NCBI GenBank assembly: GCA_018287875.1
Contig: JAGVVL010000001.1
Span: forward strand, 1,178,001 to 1,242,000
Direction of reading: 5' to 3'
DNA from: Nigrospora sphaerica
Lineage: Eukaryota; Ascomycota; Sordariomycetes; Amphisphaeriales; Apiosporaceae
DNA: 64,000 nt
Translations under genes and position numbers: made by a program
The notes under the pieces: model-generated
Told to the model about the DNA's origin: nothing
Databases searched by the model: none
What the model saw: the letters and a program-made list of their open reading frames with translations, nothing else
In this document: positions 23,619 through 34,176 of the stretch, piece after piece
Position numbering within the stretch: the stretch's first letter is position 1
How the letters are laid out: every line of letters starts with the position of its first letter

Positions 23619-25107
23619 TTATTCGCCGTAAGTGACGAACCAGGCACCGCTGAGGAAGCCGCCCAGCACCAAGGCCGTCAGGATGCCAGCGCCGGCGCGA
23701 TCGGCCGTGGTGATGGGGCGGGGCTGCTCGATCTTGCCGCCATCCTTGGATCCGGCATTGGGGTTGCCCTTGGAGGTGCCGCCCGTGTCGGCGGTGAAGG
23801 GGGCCGGGGCCTTTTCGTGCAGGGCCGAGTAGATGACGGAGAGGGCGTTCATCTGCTCGCCGATGCCCGTCTTGCCGTCGTACTGGTCCTTCTTGAGCCA
23901 GCTGAAGCCGCACGCCTGACCCGCCTTGCCGCGGAAGTCACTGTTGGTCCCGCTGCACTGCTGCGCCGCCGCCGCCGCCGACGCCTTGAGCACCGGCGCG
24001 ATCTTGTCGTACGTCGAGGGCGCCAGCTTAGCCGTGTAGGCCAGCCAGCGTGCCAGGTGGCCCTTGAAGGCCTGCTGGTCCACGTTACACGACGCCTGCG
24101 GCTCGCACGCGATTTCGTTGAGGATCTGGTCCTTGGCGAAATACCCCAGCGTGGTCTCCGTCATTCCCTCGACGCGCTTCTTCCACTTGGCGTCCTCGGT
24201 CATGTTGTACATGTGGGCAGCCCCGTGCAGGAAGATGCCGGCGTTGTAGGTGAACTGGACCTTGTTGACACTTTTGCAGTCTTCCCCATTCGCGTAGCCG
24301 GCACCGTCGAGAACGTTGTAGTCTTGATCGATGAACTTGACTTTCTCCTGCCAGTCCCAGATCTTGTTGGCCCAGTCGGCGTAGGTCTGGTTGCCCGAGT
24401 AGCGGGCCAAGCGGGCGGCAATGTTGAAGAAACAGCCGTTCGAGATGGAATTCTTGTAGTTGTAGCCGTTGTTGAAAGTCCAGATCTGCCAGCGTAGGCC
24501 GCCGCCACAGTCCTTGTCGTCCCAGCGGTCGATGTACTCGTTGAAGCCAGCCTGCACCAGGGCCAACCATTGGGGCTGGTCCTTGTCGGGGTTTTTGAAG
24601 CCCATCTCGGCAGCTGTCATGGCGGCCATGAGCCAAAAACCCTGGTCATCGTTTCCCAAGCTTTTTGTCTGGTTTTTGGGCATGTAGTCTTCGTCGTCTC
24701 CGGTCTGGTGCAGCATAGCCTGGAACGCGATGTCGTTATGTGACTCGTCGCCAGTGAAGGCCCAGTAGTCTATCAGAGCGCCGAACATGGCTCCGGCTTC
24801 CCACCAGTAATAGGGATCAGGTAAGTTTCCTGGAACATCTCCCGGGTTCATTCCTGGGGTATGTCAGTATATCAGTCGGCAAGGATGGGCGGGTGTTTTC
24901 TCGTGCGCACCTGTGTACCATTTGAGCATATCCGAGGCGACTATGCTGGCGCCTTCTTTGATGGACGCTATGTGGCTTGTTAGAGGCCGCGTTCTCGGCG
25001 GACCGGGGCAAGGACGGGAACTTGCAGTCTGTATTCCAGTCGATATCTAGGGCGCCGGCAAGCCCAGTGAAGAGGCCAGCGCCGCCGAGGGCCTGGGTGA
25101 AGCGCAT
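23619..25107 (-). CDS. GH76 alpha-1,6-mannanase-like, GPI-anchored (Dfg5/Dcw1 family)
   Basis: Model: exons 25107-25026, 24967-24911, 24853-23619; 457 residues. The signal peptide ends near GLAGA. The paired catalytic aspartates lie in SLGNDDQGFWLMAA (Asp115, Asp116), typical of GH76. WWEAGAMFGALIDYWAFTGD and CGGGLRWQIW are further family blocks. The C-terminus has a linker and a hydrophobic tail (about 427-452) that fits a GPI-addition signal. Dfg5/Dcw1 proteins are thought to transfer GPI-anchored mannoproteins onto cell-wall glucan. Intron 1 (24968-25025) has no in-phase GT donor; a GC donor (GACT|GCAAGT) keeps the frame and gives the expected ..DIDWNTD-SSIKEGASIV.. junction. Confidence 0.9.
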
Positions 25108-27479
25108 ATTCCGGGTGGTTTTGCCGTCGTGACTGCTAGTTTTCCCAGCGTAGGGATGGTGGGAGGTTCAGGGCGTAAGGAGCGACTAACGAAGGAAAAG
25201 AGGAAAGAATGGAGGAGCCCTATGCATACGGCCGGTTTTGGTCCCGGGAGGAGGGCCATATTGTCTCGCTCCCTCGGCTCGGACAGGAAATACGGTTGGT
25301 ATGCGTAGGTGAGCAGCATGACTGGCAACGCTGGTGTGTGGGCCAGGAGCGGAGCCGAAGACTCGTAATGTCGTCCAGAATACTGGCTCCACCATGACCG
25401 CGATCCGGATGATCAACATGTCGTTCGTTGGATGTACGTACATGGTACAGGCCGCCAGGCCGCAGGGCGGTACCCACCGCGGCCAGACGGGAGAGCCGCT
25501 GAGAGGTCGAAAACCCGGCCGCGACCTCCGGCAGGCACTCTCTGTCGCGTCGTCCAAAAGCCCAGTTATTGTGGCCCGCCACCCGGCAAAGTCCTCTACA
25601 TACTGTCTCACCGTGTGCTTCTTCCCTATGGGCAGGCAGCTGATACGACGCGACCCAGTGCTATCCGCGGCCACGGCTGCAAGCCCTTGGGCCACGGTCT
25701 TATTTGGCGACGGGCCTACGAGGGAGCACTAAGTAGCCGGCCGGCCAAAGGATGGGTACGGGCAAAGCTGCGGCAGGGGCTGCTGTTGCCGACTGGCATC
25801 CAGGGGTTGCCACCGAATAAGAGCCGGGCCTCGTCGGCCGCCTCGTTCTCCTTCCCCGTGTCGTCCGTGTCCGCTCCTGGGCGAGATGGGGCGTCCGGTC
25901 GGACTACCTAGGTTGGCCCAGGCGGCCTGCGAGCGCCCCGACATCCCGGCACGCATTGCTGCTGGTGATTGCGATGCCCCCAGCCGTACGCATCGTATAA
26001 GCTTTTCCGGGGCGCAGTCGGCAGTGCTTGGCGATGTTAGGGCGCTCCGTCAACTGGTTTGCTGGAGGCACAGGCCTTCCAATGGCTGTCCAACTAACTG
26101 CACCTTCTCCATCTCGTACCCTGGCTGGGGCTGGCAAGGCCTGGCTTCAAAGACGCGAAACAGCCTAGGGCGCTAGAACACCTGCTCTTATTCTCTCCGG
26201 AATGGGCGCTGCAAGCACCGAGTGGGTTTGCCGGCTGCCTGACAGCCCTGGTTGATTTCCCGGGCGCCCCTTCCTTGCCCTTTCCGCCTGGGTCGGTCCG
26301 ATGGCAGAAGGTGAGAACCTCGTTGATGCGCCCGTTCCTGAAAATACTGGGTCCCGTTTGGTGGAGTTGTTGTCGCGGCCAACTCGTTGCGACGTCATGC
26401 CTTTGCAGGGCTATGCCTCTCCTGACCTCCTTGCCAGCTTTTTGGCCGAAAGGGGGCCGCGTGTGTCGCACAGTAGGTCGTAGCGACCGAAACAGCAGGT
26501 GATTCGCAAGGGATCTGCACCTCGAAATAGTGAGCGGTGGTCGCCTACTGGAGAAGACTGTGGATCGGCCGCCGCGGTGCAGGGCACTAATAAACAACCA
26601 ACACTGCCCAGTCCTCTCATCCCCCGACAAGCGCTAGCCGCAGGTACTCCATATGGGCTTGCCTCTCGTACAGAGACGGATTGGTAGTCATGCTTTCCAT
26701 AGTGGTGGAACGCAGGCTGACAAGTCCGGCCAAGGCAGCTGTCTAACCGCAACTACGTCCATTTCTCCCATATCTACATCGTACAACTACATACCTCGAG
26801 ACAGCAGGACGTACGGGCGGTACAATGATGGATTGTGGTTCAGTCCTACAACTACCTCACCAAGGCTTCTTGATTGCCGAGAGTAACACCAAAAAAGAAA
26901 CATTCAATATCCATGGCGTCCCGGCGTCCCAGGGTCCAGTCTTGCTATCTTGTGCTCTGGGCTGCAAATCGCTCCCAGCGAATGACATCATCGTCAAGCG
27001 TCCAATTGTTACATGTATGCTGAGGCTTCTCGTCCAGACACTTCTTGCGGCAACACCAATTGATTGAGAAATCGTGCTTACCACCCCATCCGCACATGCC
27101 AACTCACCAATCTGACCGACTTAGCCAAAATGAGATCTGCCGTCGCAAGGCTATCGCTTCGGGCCGAAGCCCTCGACCGCTGATTGAGACGGCCTCGGCA
27201 TGCGTTGCGCAGGAGCGTAAACATCATCGGATGTTCTGTTATTATCATTTCCAGTACAGGTCCCCGAGATTCTTGCGTACAAGCGCTCCGAAACAAGCCC
27301 CACGCACACCGGTTTTGGGTACTTTGTTGCGGACTCTGGAGGATGGTCGTACCGCATCTCGTTCGATATGGATTCCATTGTTGACGCAATGTCCAATCCT
27401 TCCCAGATGCAAGACGGAACAGATTTTCACGAAGTGTGAGTTGGCCTGTCTGTCAGTAAATGGAAGGTTGCGTGCCTAA
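25108..27479. other. Intergenic, no supportable gene
   Basis: About 2.4 kb upstream of both the GH76 gene and the decayed oxidase. An open plus-strand stretch at about 27253-27430 (VPEILAYKRSETSPT...) has no start codon and no family I know; it could be a remnant exon of the pseudogene's ancestor. Confidence 0.45.
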
Positions 27480-29590
27480 CCCCCGCTGGCTATCACCTGC
27501 TGGGATCGAATACTATATCAGTGTTGTAAGTTTGGCCACTGGAAAGCAGCCGTCTACCAGGTCGACACTACCGCATCAAAATCAATAGCCAGCGGACTAA
27601 GGACTTGTAGTGTGCGGACAGATACTGCAGAAGGGCGCGGTCAAGGTTGAAGATGCGCAGTGCGACACGCCCTGTGATGGCAACAAGACTCTAGCCTGCG
27701 GAGGCCCAGACCGACTGTCGCTCTACTACAATCCGCGCAAGACGGGCCCACTGCCGAATTCGGGCATTTCCAGTTGGCCCTACGTCGGTTGTTGTGCGTG
27801 AGTAGCGAGCTCGTCCGCGCCTGGAGCCACCTTAACCTATGTTTATCACCATTCTAGCGAGGGCAACACTGGTCGCACCTTGACATACGAAGGCAACCTC
27901 CCGGCGAGCACACCAATGGGGCCAACTGCACGTCCGTGTGCCAAATGGCTGGCTTCAAGCTCCCAAGGGGTGCTGGCAGGATGGGCCCAACGGCCATATC
28001 CTACCCTACGTGGTAAGCAACCGACAACAGGAAGCTGACACCACAGTACTGCGCCCAGCTCTGCGATAGCAAGGGCACTCGATCTCGGGTACCGAGTATT
28101 CCCGGCAGTGCTTCTGCGGCAATGCTATCTACAATGCTGGCCACGTCTCGGAGGACAATAGTCCGTGTAACACACCATGCGATGGCGATAAAAATCAAAT
28201 GTGTGGAGGCCCTGGCTACTTGTCGATTATCTCCGAGGGCCAACCTCAAATCCACCAGAACCCAAAGGTGCAACGGAGCAGCCTCAACGACTCATGGACG
28301 TATCAAGGCTGGCATGTCGACAAGTCTTACCCGGAGAACAATGTACGAACGCTGCCGTGGGCGCTGCACTTCCCCAAGACCATGACGGCTGCGCAGTGTC
28401 TGCGGGCCTGTGCCCAGTACGGCTACACAGCGGCCGGGCTCGAGTACGGCGAAGAGTGCTACTGTGGCGACCCGGTCCACATGATGGAGGCGGGCTTACA
28501 GGAGCGGCCCGACTCGGAATGCAACGTCGCCTGCGCTGGCAATGCCTCGACCTACTGCGGTGGCAGCTGGCGACTGTCGACGTACTTCTGGACCGGGCCT
28601 GAGCCCCTGTACGTATTCCACTACCCCCAGGGAAAGGCAACTGGTGAGTACACGCACCTGGTCGGCGGCGTGGTGACGCCCCTGATCACGATGCAGTCCA
28701 TCACAGGCAAGGTCACCTTCCTGGAGAAATAGGGCACGGGGGCGCCCAATAGCACGGGCACCGCGCCGCTATACATGGACTGGCTGCAGCGCACCGACCC
28801 CAACAACCTTTACCCCTTCCTGGCGGTGCTCCGGAGCGGTATCTTCGTCATCTACTGGAACGAGGCGCGTATCCTGGACGCGCAGACCTTGGAGACGGCC
28901 CTGACGCTGCCTGACATGCCCACGACCGTCAACGACGACCAAGGCGGCCGCACGTACCCCCCGGAGGGCAGCGCCGTGCTCCTCCCCCAGCACGCGCCGT
29001 ACCGGGACCCCGTAGGCATGCTCGTCTGCGGCGGGTCGACCATCGGCCACGAGGCGCTCGACAACTGCGCCACCATCTACCCCGAGGCGGCCGAGGAGGG
29101 CGTGGCCGGCTTCGGCCTCGCCGAGGAACCCAACCTGAACGCGCTCCTCTACGACCCGGCCCAGCCCGTCCACGGGCGCGTGAGCGTGCCGGCCAACACA
29201 ACGTTGGCGCGCCTATACCGCAACGAGGCCCTCACGCTGCTCGACGGCCGTGTGCTGATCACGGGGTCCGACCCCGAGGACGGCCGCCACCCGCAGGAGG
29301 TGCGCGTCGAGGTCTTCACGCCGCCCTACCTGCTCGACGGCCGGCCGCGGCCCGCCTTCACGCTGGGGCCCGACGCCCGCGACTGGCGCCATGGCCAGAC
29401 GCGCATCCCCTTTGGGCTCGCTGGCCGCGCGCGCAACGCCCCCCCGCGCGTGTCGCTGCTCGACGCCGTCGGAAGCACCCACGGCAACTCGATGGGCGCG
29501 TGCACGTTGTTCTCGGCCTTCCGCTGCGACGATGCCCCCGCCGCCAGTAACAACGCCACCATATTATATATTGTTATCCGGGCTAGTTAG
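27480..29590 (+). pseudogene. Degraded WSC-domain copper radical oxidase (glyoxal-oxidase-like, AA5_1)
   Basis: Remains of one secreted protein: two or three WSC domains (CGQILQKGAVKVEDAQCDTP at about 27612; a second around 28040-28230; GLEYGEECYCGDP near 28440), then an oxidase core (from about 28600). Frame is broken near 27500, 27915 and 28078, where the WSC reading moves between frames. An in-frame TAG at 28730-28732 cuts the core just after VTFLEK, at what I recall as a conserved Trp. The core joins this point almost directly to LYMDWLQRTDPNNLYPF, so about 100-150 family residues are missing. A second block is missing between IYPEAAEEG and VAGFGLAEEPN. The copper-ligand motif expected as LYHSEA reads LYRNEA. 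The product ends early (ILYIVIRAS). Intact relatives oxidise simple aldehydes and make H2O2. I think it is not functional. Confidence 0.82.
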
Positions 29591-29964
29591 AAGGCGGTAC
29601 ACGTGTATATATTGATCGTTGTGAGCATACATTGAAACCCGTATGACCTACGTGACTCTACCAACCCATCCCCGATGCATGCATCGAAGCCCGGCTACTT
29701 CTCTTGTAATACGGCCCCCTCGTCAAATTCCCACGCGGTCGCGCCGTTAATGGGCTGGCGAACCCTGCCATGAGGAATTGGGCCGCCCGCCCTTGGACAG
29801 TTGCTTCGTCACCGCCAAGCCCCCGCTACAACCCTCAGAGTCAGTGGCTTTCTTGGAAGATATCTCGGTGGAGCCCGGCTTCGGCGACCCTCGGGCCCAA
29901 GAAAATATGGAGGGATACATGAGGGATCGAGGCGGTGCCCAACCCAAAAGAAGAGCCCGGCCGG
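29591..29964. other. Short gap between convergent genes
   Basis: Holds the 3' end of the oxidase relic and that of the carboxylesterase. The carboxylesterase frame stays open to 29809 if its last intron is retained. Confidence 0.5.
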
Positions 29965-31816
29965 TCCTGGAAAAAGGAGACCGTGTGGGGGGGGAGGGGA
30001 CTTACACTGCCAATAGTCACAGCGGTCGTTCGACGCCTCCTCGGCGACCGAGGGGGCGGGGAGGCCAAAGGTCAGCACAGCGGCGCCGCCGCCGTAGGCG
30101 GGCCAGGCGAGCTCGTCGGCCTCGGGGCGGCCGGTCTGGGCGAAGCGCGCAAAGGCGCGCTGCATGGCGGCGGCGAGGGCGGGGTCGACGCGGGTACCGG
30201 GGGTCGTGACCTGGGTGGCGTCGCCGTGGAACCAGGTGAAGGCGACGTCCTGCTGGTGGACCGAGGGCGGGTAGGAGAAGAGGTAGTTGTAGGCGGGGCG
30301 GTCCGGGGCGGCGGCGCGGCCGAGGAAGCGCGTGTTGCACTTGAAGGCCGAGTCGTCACTAAAGGCCGTCAGGCGCTGCGTCTGCGTCGTGTAGCCGCGG
30401 CGGCCCGACAGGTCGTCGGGGTACAAGACGGTGATGACGTGGTCGAGGGCGGCGGCCGGAATGCCGAAGACGCTGGCGGCCACGGCGGCGCGGAAGCGCG
30501 CGTCGCTGTCGATGGCCGGCACGAAGGCGGCGGCCTCGTTCACGTTGTGCCCGGACATGACCTGCACGTCGCCGTCGAAGCGGCCGTCACGGAGCAGGAA
30601 GCTCGGGAGGTCGGGCACGTAGTCGCCGTCGGGCACGGGGCCGTACGTCCAGCTCCCCGGCGTGCTCTGGTTGACGACGGCCCGGTTCACCTGGACGAGC
30701 GTCTCGGCGTCGAGGCGCCCGAGCTGCTGCGGTGTCGTGACGGCACTGCCCGTCAGCCGCGAGGCGGCGGCCATGGCCAGGTCGAGGCCCCGGCTCGCAT
30801 TCACCGCGATAGCGTATCCGGGCGACTGGACGATGGCCCGTTGGAACGGCACGGGACCCTGGGCGCCGCCGTAGGCCGTGATTTGGTGCATGATGCTTGC
30901 GGCCCCGGCCGACTCGCCCATGACGGTGACGCGCGTCGGATCGCCGCCAAAGAGAGGGGCATATTTCTGCACCCACTCGAGAGCGAGCCGCTGGTCGAAT
31001 AGCCCGGCGTTTTTGGTGACACCGTCACCATCGCCGAGCCAGCCGAAGAGACCCAGTCGGTAGTTGATCTGGGGCGCCGAGGGTCAGCAATTCCCCCGCG
31101 GGCCCACGTGGCGATGCCCTGAACTGACCTTGACCACAATGACGCCCTCTTGTTCGTCTACCTGGGATTCCGCGATGAGACCCGAGGGGCCGAACTGGGC
31201 GTCTTCTTTGGTCCCGATATTAAACCCTCCACCGTAGATCCAGACCAAGACAGCAGCTACTAAGCGTCAGCCGGGAACCAGTTCGTCTTGGTGACACGAG
31301 ATGGTAAGGGCACGCACCGCCAGGGGCAGGCTGAGACGTGGGGCTCAGGCTGCGTTTGTCGAATACGCTCTTTGGGACAGAGAGGTCCAGGAACAAGCAG
31401 TCGTCGGTCACGGGGGAGCTGTACAGGTACGCCTGGAGCTGTGCAGTGGTGAGAGAGTAGAGCGGCGCCAGTTGCTCTATGAGCCAAAACGGGTACGCCT
31501 GGGGACATGTGCGAGGCCCAGCACCGTCGTCGAGCCGGCTGCTTTCCGGCGTAGGGGCCACGGGCTTCGAAAACGGCCGAGGGGGGTCGGCATATCTGAT
31601 GTTGCGGAAGCTGTAAAAGTCCCCGGCGGTCTGGGAGGCAAGGGGTCAGGATACGGTCCGTACTCGGGGGCATGGCCACAGAAACCGACTTACATCATAC
31701 GAGGAGGCCGCGTAAACGTTGTATCCGAGGTCCACTGAGGGCAACGTCAGGGCGGCGGCCGAGACCGAGGCAACGGCCCAGGACAGCACCAGGAGGCTCG
31801 CGCGTGGGCTTTTCAT
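29965..31816 (-). CDS. Secreted type-B carboxylesterase/lipase
   Basis: Model: exons 31816-31694, 31630-31318, 31256-31129, 31068-30006, with a final 2-base piece 29966-29965; about 542 residues. A signal peptide (MKSPRASLLVLSWAVASVSA) starts the protein. The nucleophile elbow VMGESAGA (Ser241), oxyanion-hole block VLVWIYGGGFNIG, EDCLFL-like TDDCLFLDLSVP and FTWFHGDATQV around the likely catalytic His place it in the carboxylesterase family. It would hydrolyse esters outside the cell; substrate unknown. The 3' end is unsure. After CDYWQ there is a GTAAGT donor at 30005 and a TTTTCCAG acceptor only 39 bp on, which brings a stop at once. Without splicing, a Pro-rich tail runs to 29809. Confidence 0.85.
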
Positions 31817-34176
31817 ACTGATCGAGCGTTTGGTGAAGCTGCAGCGAGTCGGACAGGCGGCGGATGCTCTCCTGGGTAGCGGTCCCAAACCTCACAGACG
31901 GTTGTCGCCCACGGGGGTTTATATACCGGGGCCATTACTGGCATACTCGACGGCCGAGACGTAGGCCGCGCGGGCCGACGAGGGCACGATGCTCCGGCTT
32001 ATACCCCATACGGTAAGCAGGTGAGGATGCAGGTCCGCAGGCCAGCCTCGACCTGGGGATGGACTGAACGCAGTACATGGGCTCTTTCCGTCCCTACCTT
32101 AGCCCATGTAAGTCCAGTACAGAGTCGAAGCAAACAAGAAGAAGCTGGGATCCACAGAGGGGCGCATCGCTCGGATCGAGGCCGATCTACACCGCAGTGC
32201 TTGATGAAGTGCGCATCCACGCGAGCAGGTCAACGGTGTCGGGTCGTGTGTGGGGAGGGGGGAGAGAGAAGTGCGTTAACAACGGTCGACTCGGGACGGT
32301 GCATCGTAAAGCGTATGCCACTGGATCCCCATCGTATACTGGTGATGCTGGGAGGCGCCTTCCAAACCCACTGCTGAATCCACCCGGGGATGGGGTCGGT
32401 AGCGCTGCTCGATAGCCGGGTCTGCAGCCACGGCGATAGGACTGCCGTTTTCGTCTCGCTTTGCGAATGGTCGTTGGCCTCGGCACTTGCGAGCTGACTG
32501 TGATAGGGACTAGGTCATATCTATTCGTACTCCTATTAGCAGACGAACTAGTGGCTTCCGCTATACGTTAGGACGGACCAGGGTTCTCCCGGACCTGTGG
32601 AGCCAGAGGAACGGCCAGAAGAACGTTGCTTCCTTCTCTAGCAGTATCCATGCGTGGGTGGTTGACTCATGTATCTATATCGCTTCTGTTCCCCCGTCCC
32701 GTACTATGTTAGTGAGAATATCTCTGGCCGGGACCGTGGGTGAGAATCTCCACAGCTGGGAATATACGATTCGGCACGCGGAAAGAAGTACATCTTACCC
32801 GCCTCTTTCACCACGCGTACGCACGGGCGGATATGCGCAGCCGATGCGATTGAAACCAAAAACAGCAAAGAGTGTCATTCCGTGATCCTGGTTGGTGTGC
32901 TTCCTTTTGGTTTCCAACGGCTGAATAAACACTCCCACTCGACGACCACGCGAGGAGGCCAGCCCGACCACCCACGCTCATCACTTACCTGCCTGCCTAC
33001 TTACCCAGCCGTGCTTCCCGTAAGGGGGGCCTGCTTGCTTCCTTGCCCCACCGGAGCGGATGGTGTACGTGCGAGACTGGGGGAGAAACAAAAGAAAAAA
33101 GCACCAACCAACAGATCCCTGGTCCGCCATCGCATCCTACGCTCAGGAGTGTCCTATTGGCAAGCATCCGGGAGGTGAGGGATGTCGCATCCCATCCACG
33201 CCACCAACTTACGGAGCTTAAGTAAAGAAGTTAATTTAGTCACGCCGCCAATTGGTTTGCTAAGTTCCTTGCTGCCGCCGCGCCCCCCCCCCCCCCCCCC
33301 CCCCCTGGCGAGCTGAGCCAAAGAGAGTGGAAGCTACAGGGCGTCTTTGGTCCGACACGAGATCGGTCAAGTACACGAGCGAACTTACACTTGGATTTGT
33401 GCCCAGAGTGTCAAAGCCAAGGAGCAACGCATGTGGCGGCTCGCTGGCATAGGACAGTCCAGCCCCTGCTCCCGATTTCCATCGAGGCACTCGACGGCCA
33501 CAAGGACAGGCAGCCCCCCCCCCGAAGCTCCTTGCCTTGCCGCCGGTCTACCCGTAGCTCATCGTGGAAGTTGCTGTAGGTGGCTGTTGGTTGAATGAAA
33601 GTGATAGTGGTCGCTGCCGGACCGGGGCCGGGGCCGGGGCCTGCCAGCTCCAAACACCAAAAGTTTGTGCCCGGGTCCGGGGGGTGACGATGGCCCCATC
33701 AGATTTGCTGTTTGTCCGGTCTGTCCCGAAGTACCTGGATCCATCCATCCTATGGCGTTACCGGCATCTACAGGCTAACTGCACCAAGCAGTAAGGAGGC
33801 GCACGGCGGCAAGAAGGCACACGACAGCAATGGGCAGCAAAGGTAGAATGCTGGGTGCCAAGCGGAGAGGCTCCCTTGCATGTCCAATTTCCCGTCACGC
33901 TCCCCTCCCAGTCCAGAGCGTGGCTTTCTGCTCAACATCACGAAAGACACCCACGCATAGGTATTGTCCAGGTCATGGGGCAACGATGACAACAATCTCC
34001 ATTAGGACATGCGAGCACCTACAGCATGGCCGCGCGGCCTTGTTTGGCCGTTGAAAGAACCGGAACGCCCTGACGCTCTTCCTTTTTTTAAACGCCCTTC
34101 ATGCAGCATAGCCATGCTTGCTTGACCTTCCTTGAACGCCTGCGAAAATGCCAATACGCCACACTCACACACCGCC
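31817..34176. other. Intergenic, no supportable gene
   Basis: 2.4 kb between the carboxylesterase start and the RRN3 stop. Contains a 23-C homopolymer and scattered short repeats; frames are short and overlap on both strands. Confidence 0.5.
33283..33305. repeat. Poly-C tract, 23 bp
   Basis: Uninterrupted run of C in intergenic DNA. Length may be affected by assembly error. Confidence 0.9.

Noticed and set aside
27253..27430. Open plus-strand stretch upstream of the WSC relic as an extra exon
   Set aside because: No start codon, no WSC or oxidase features; left unassigned.
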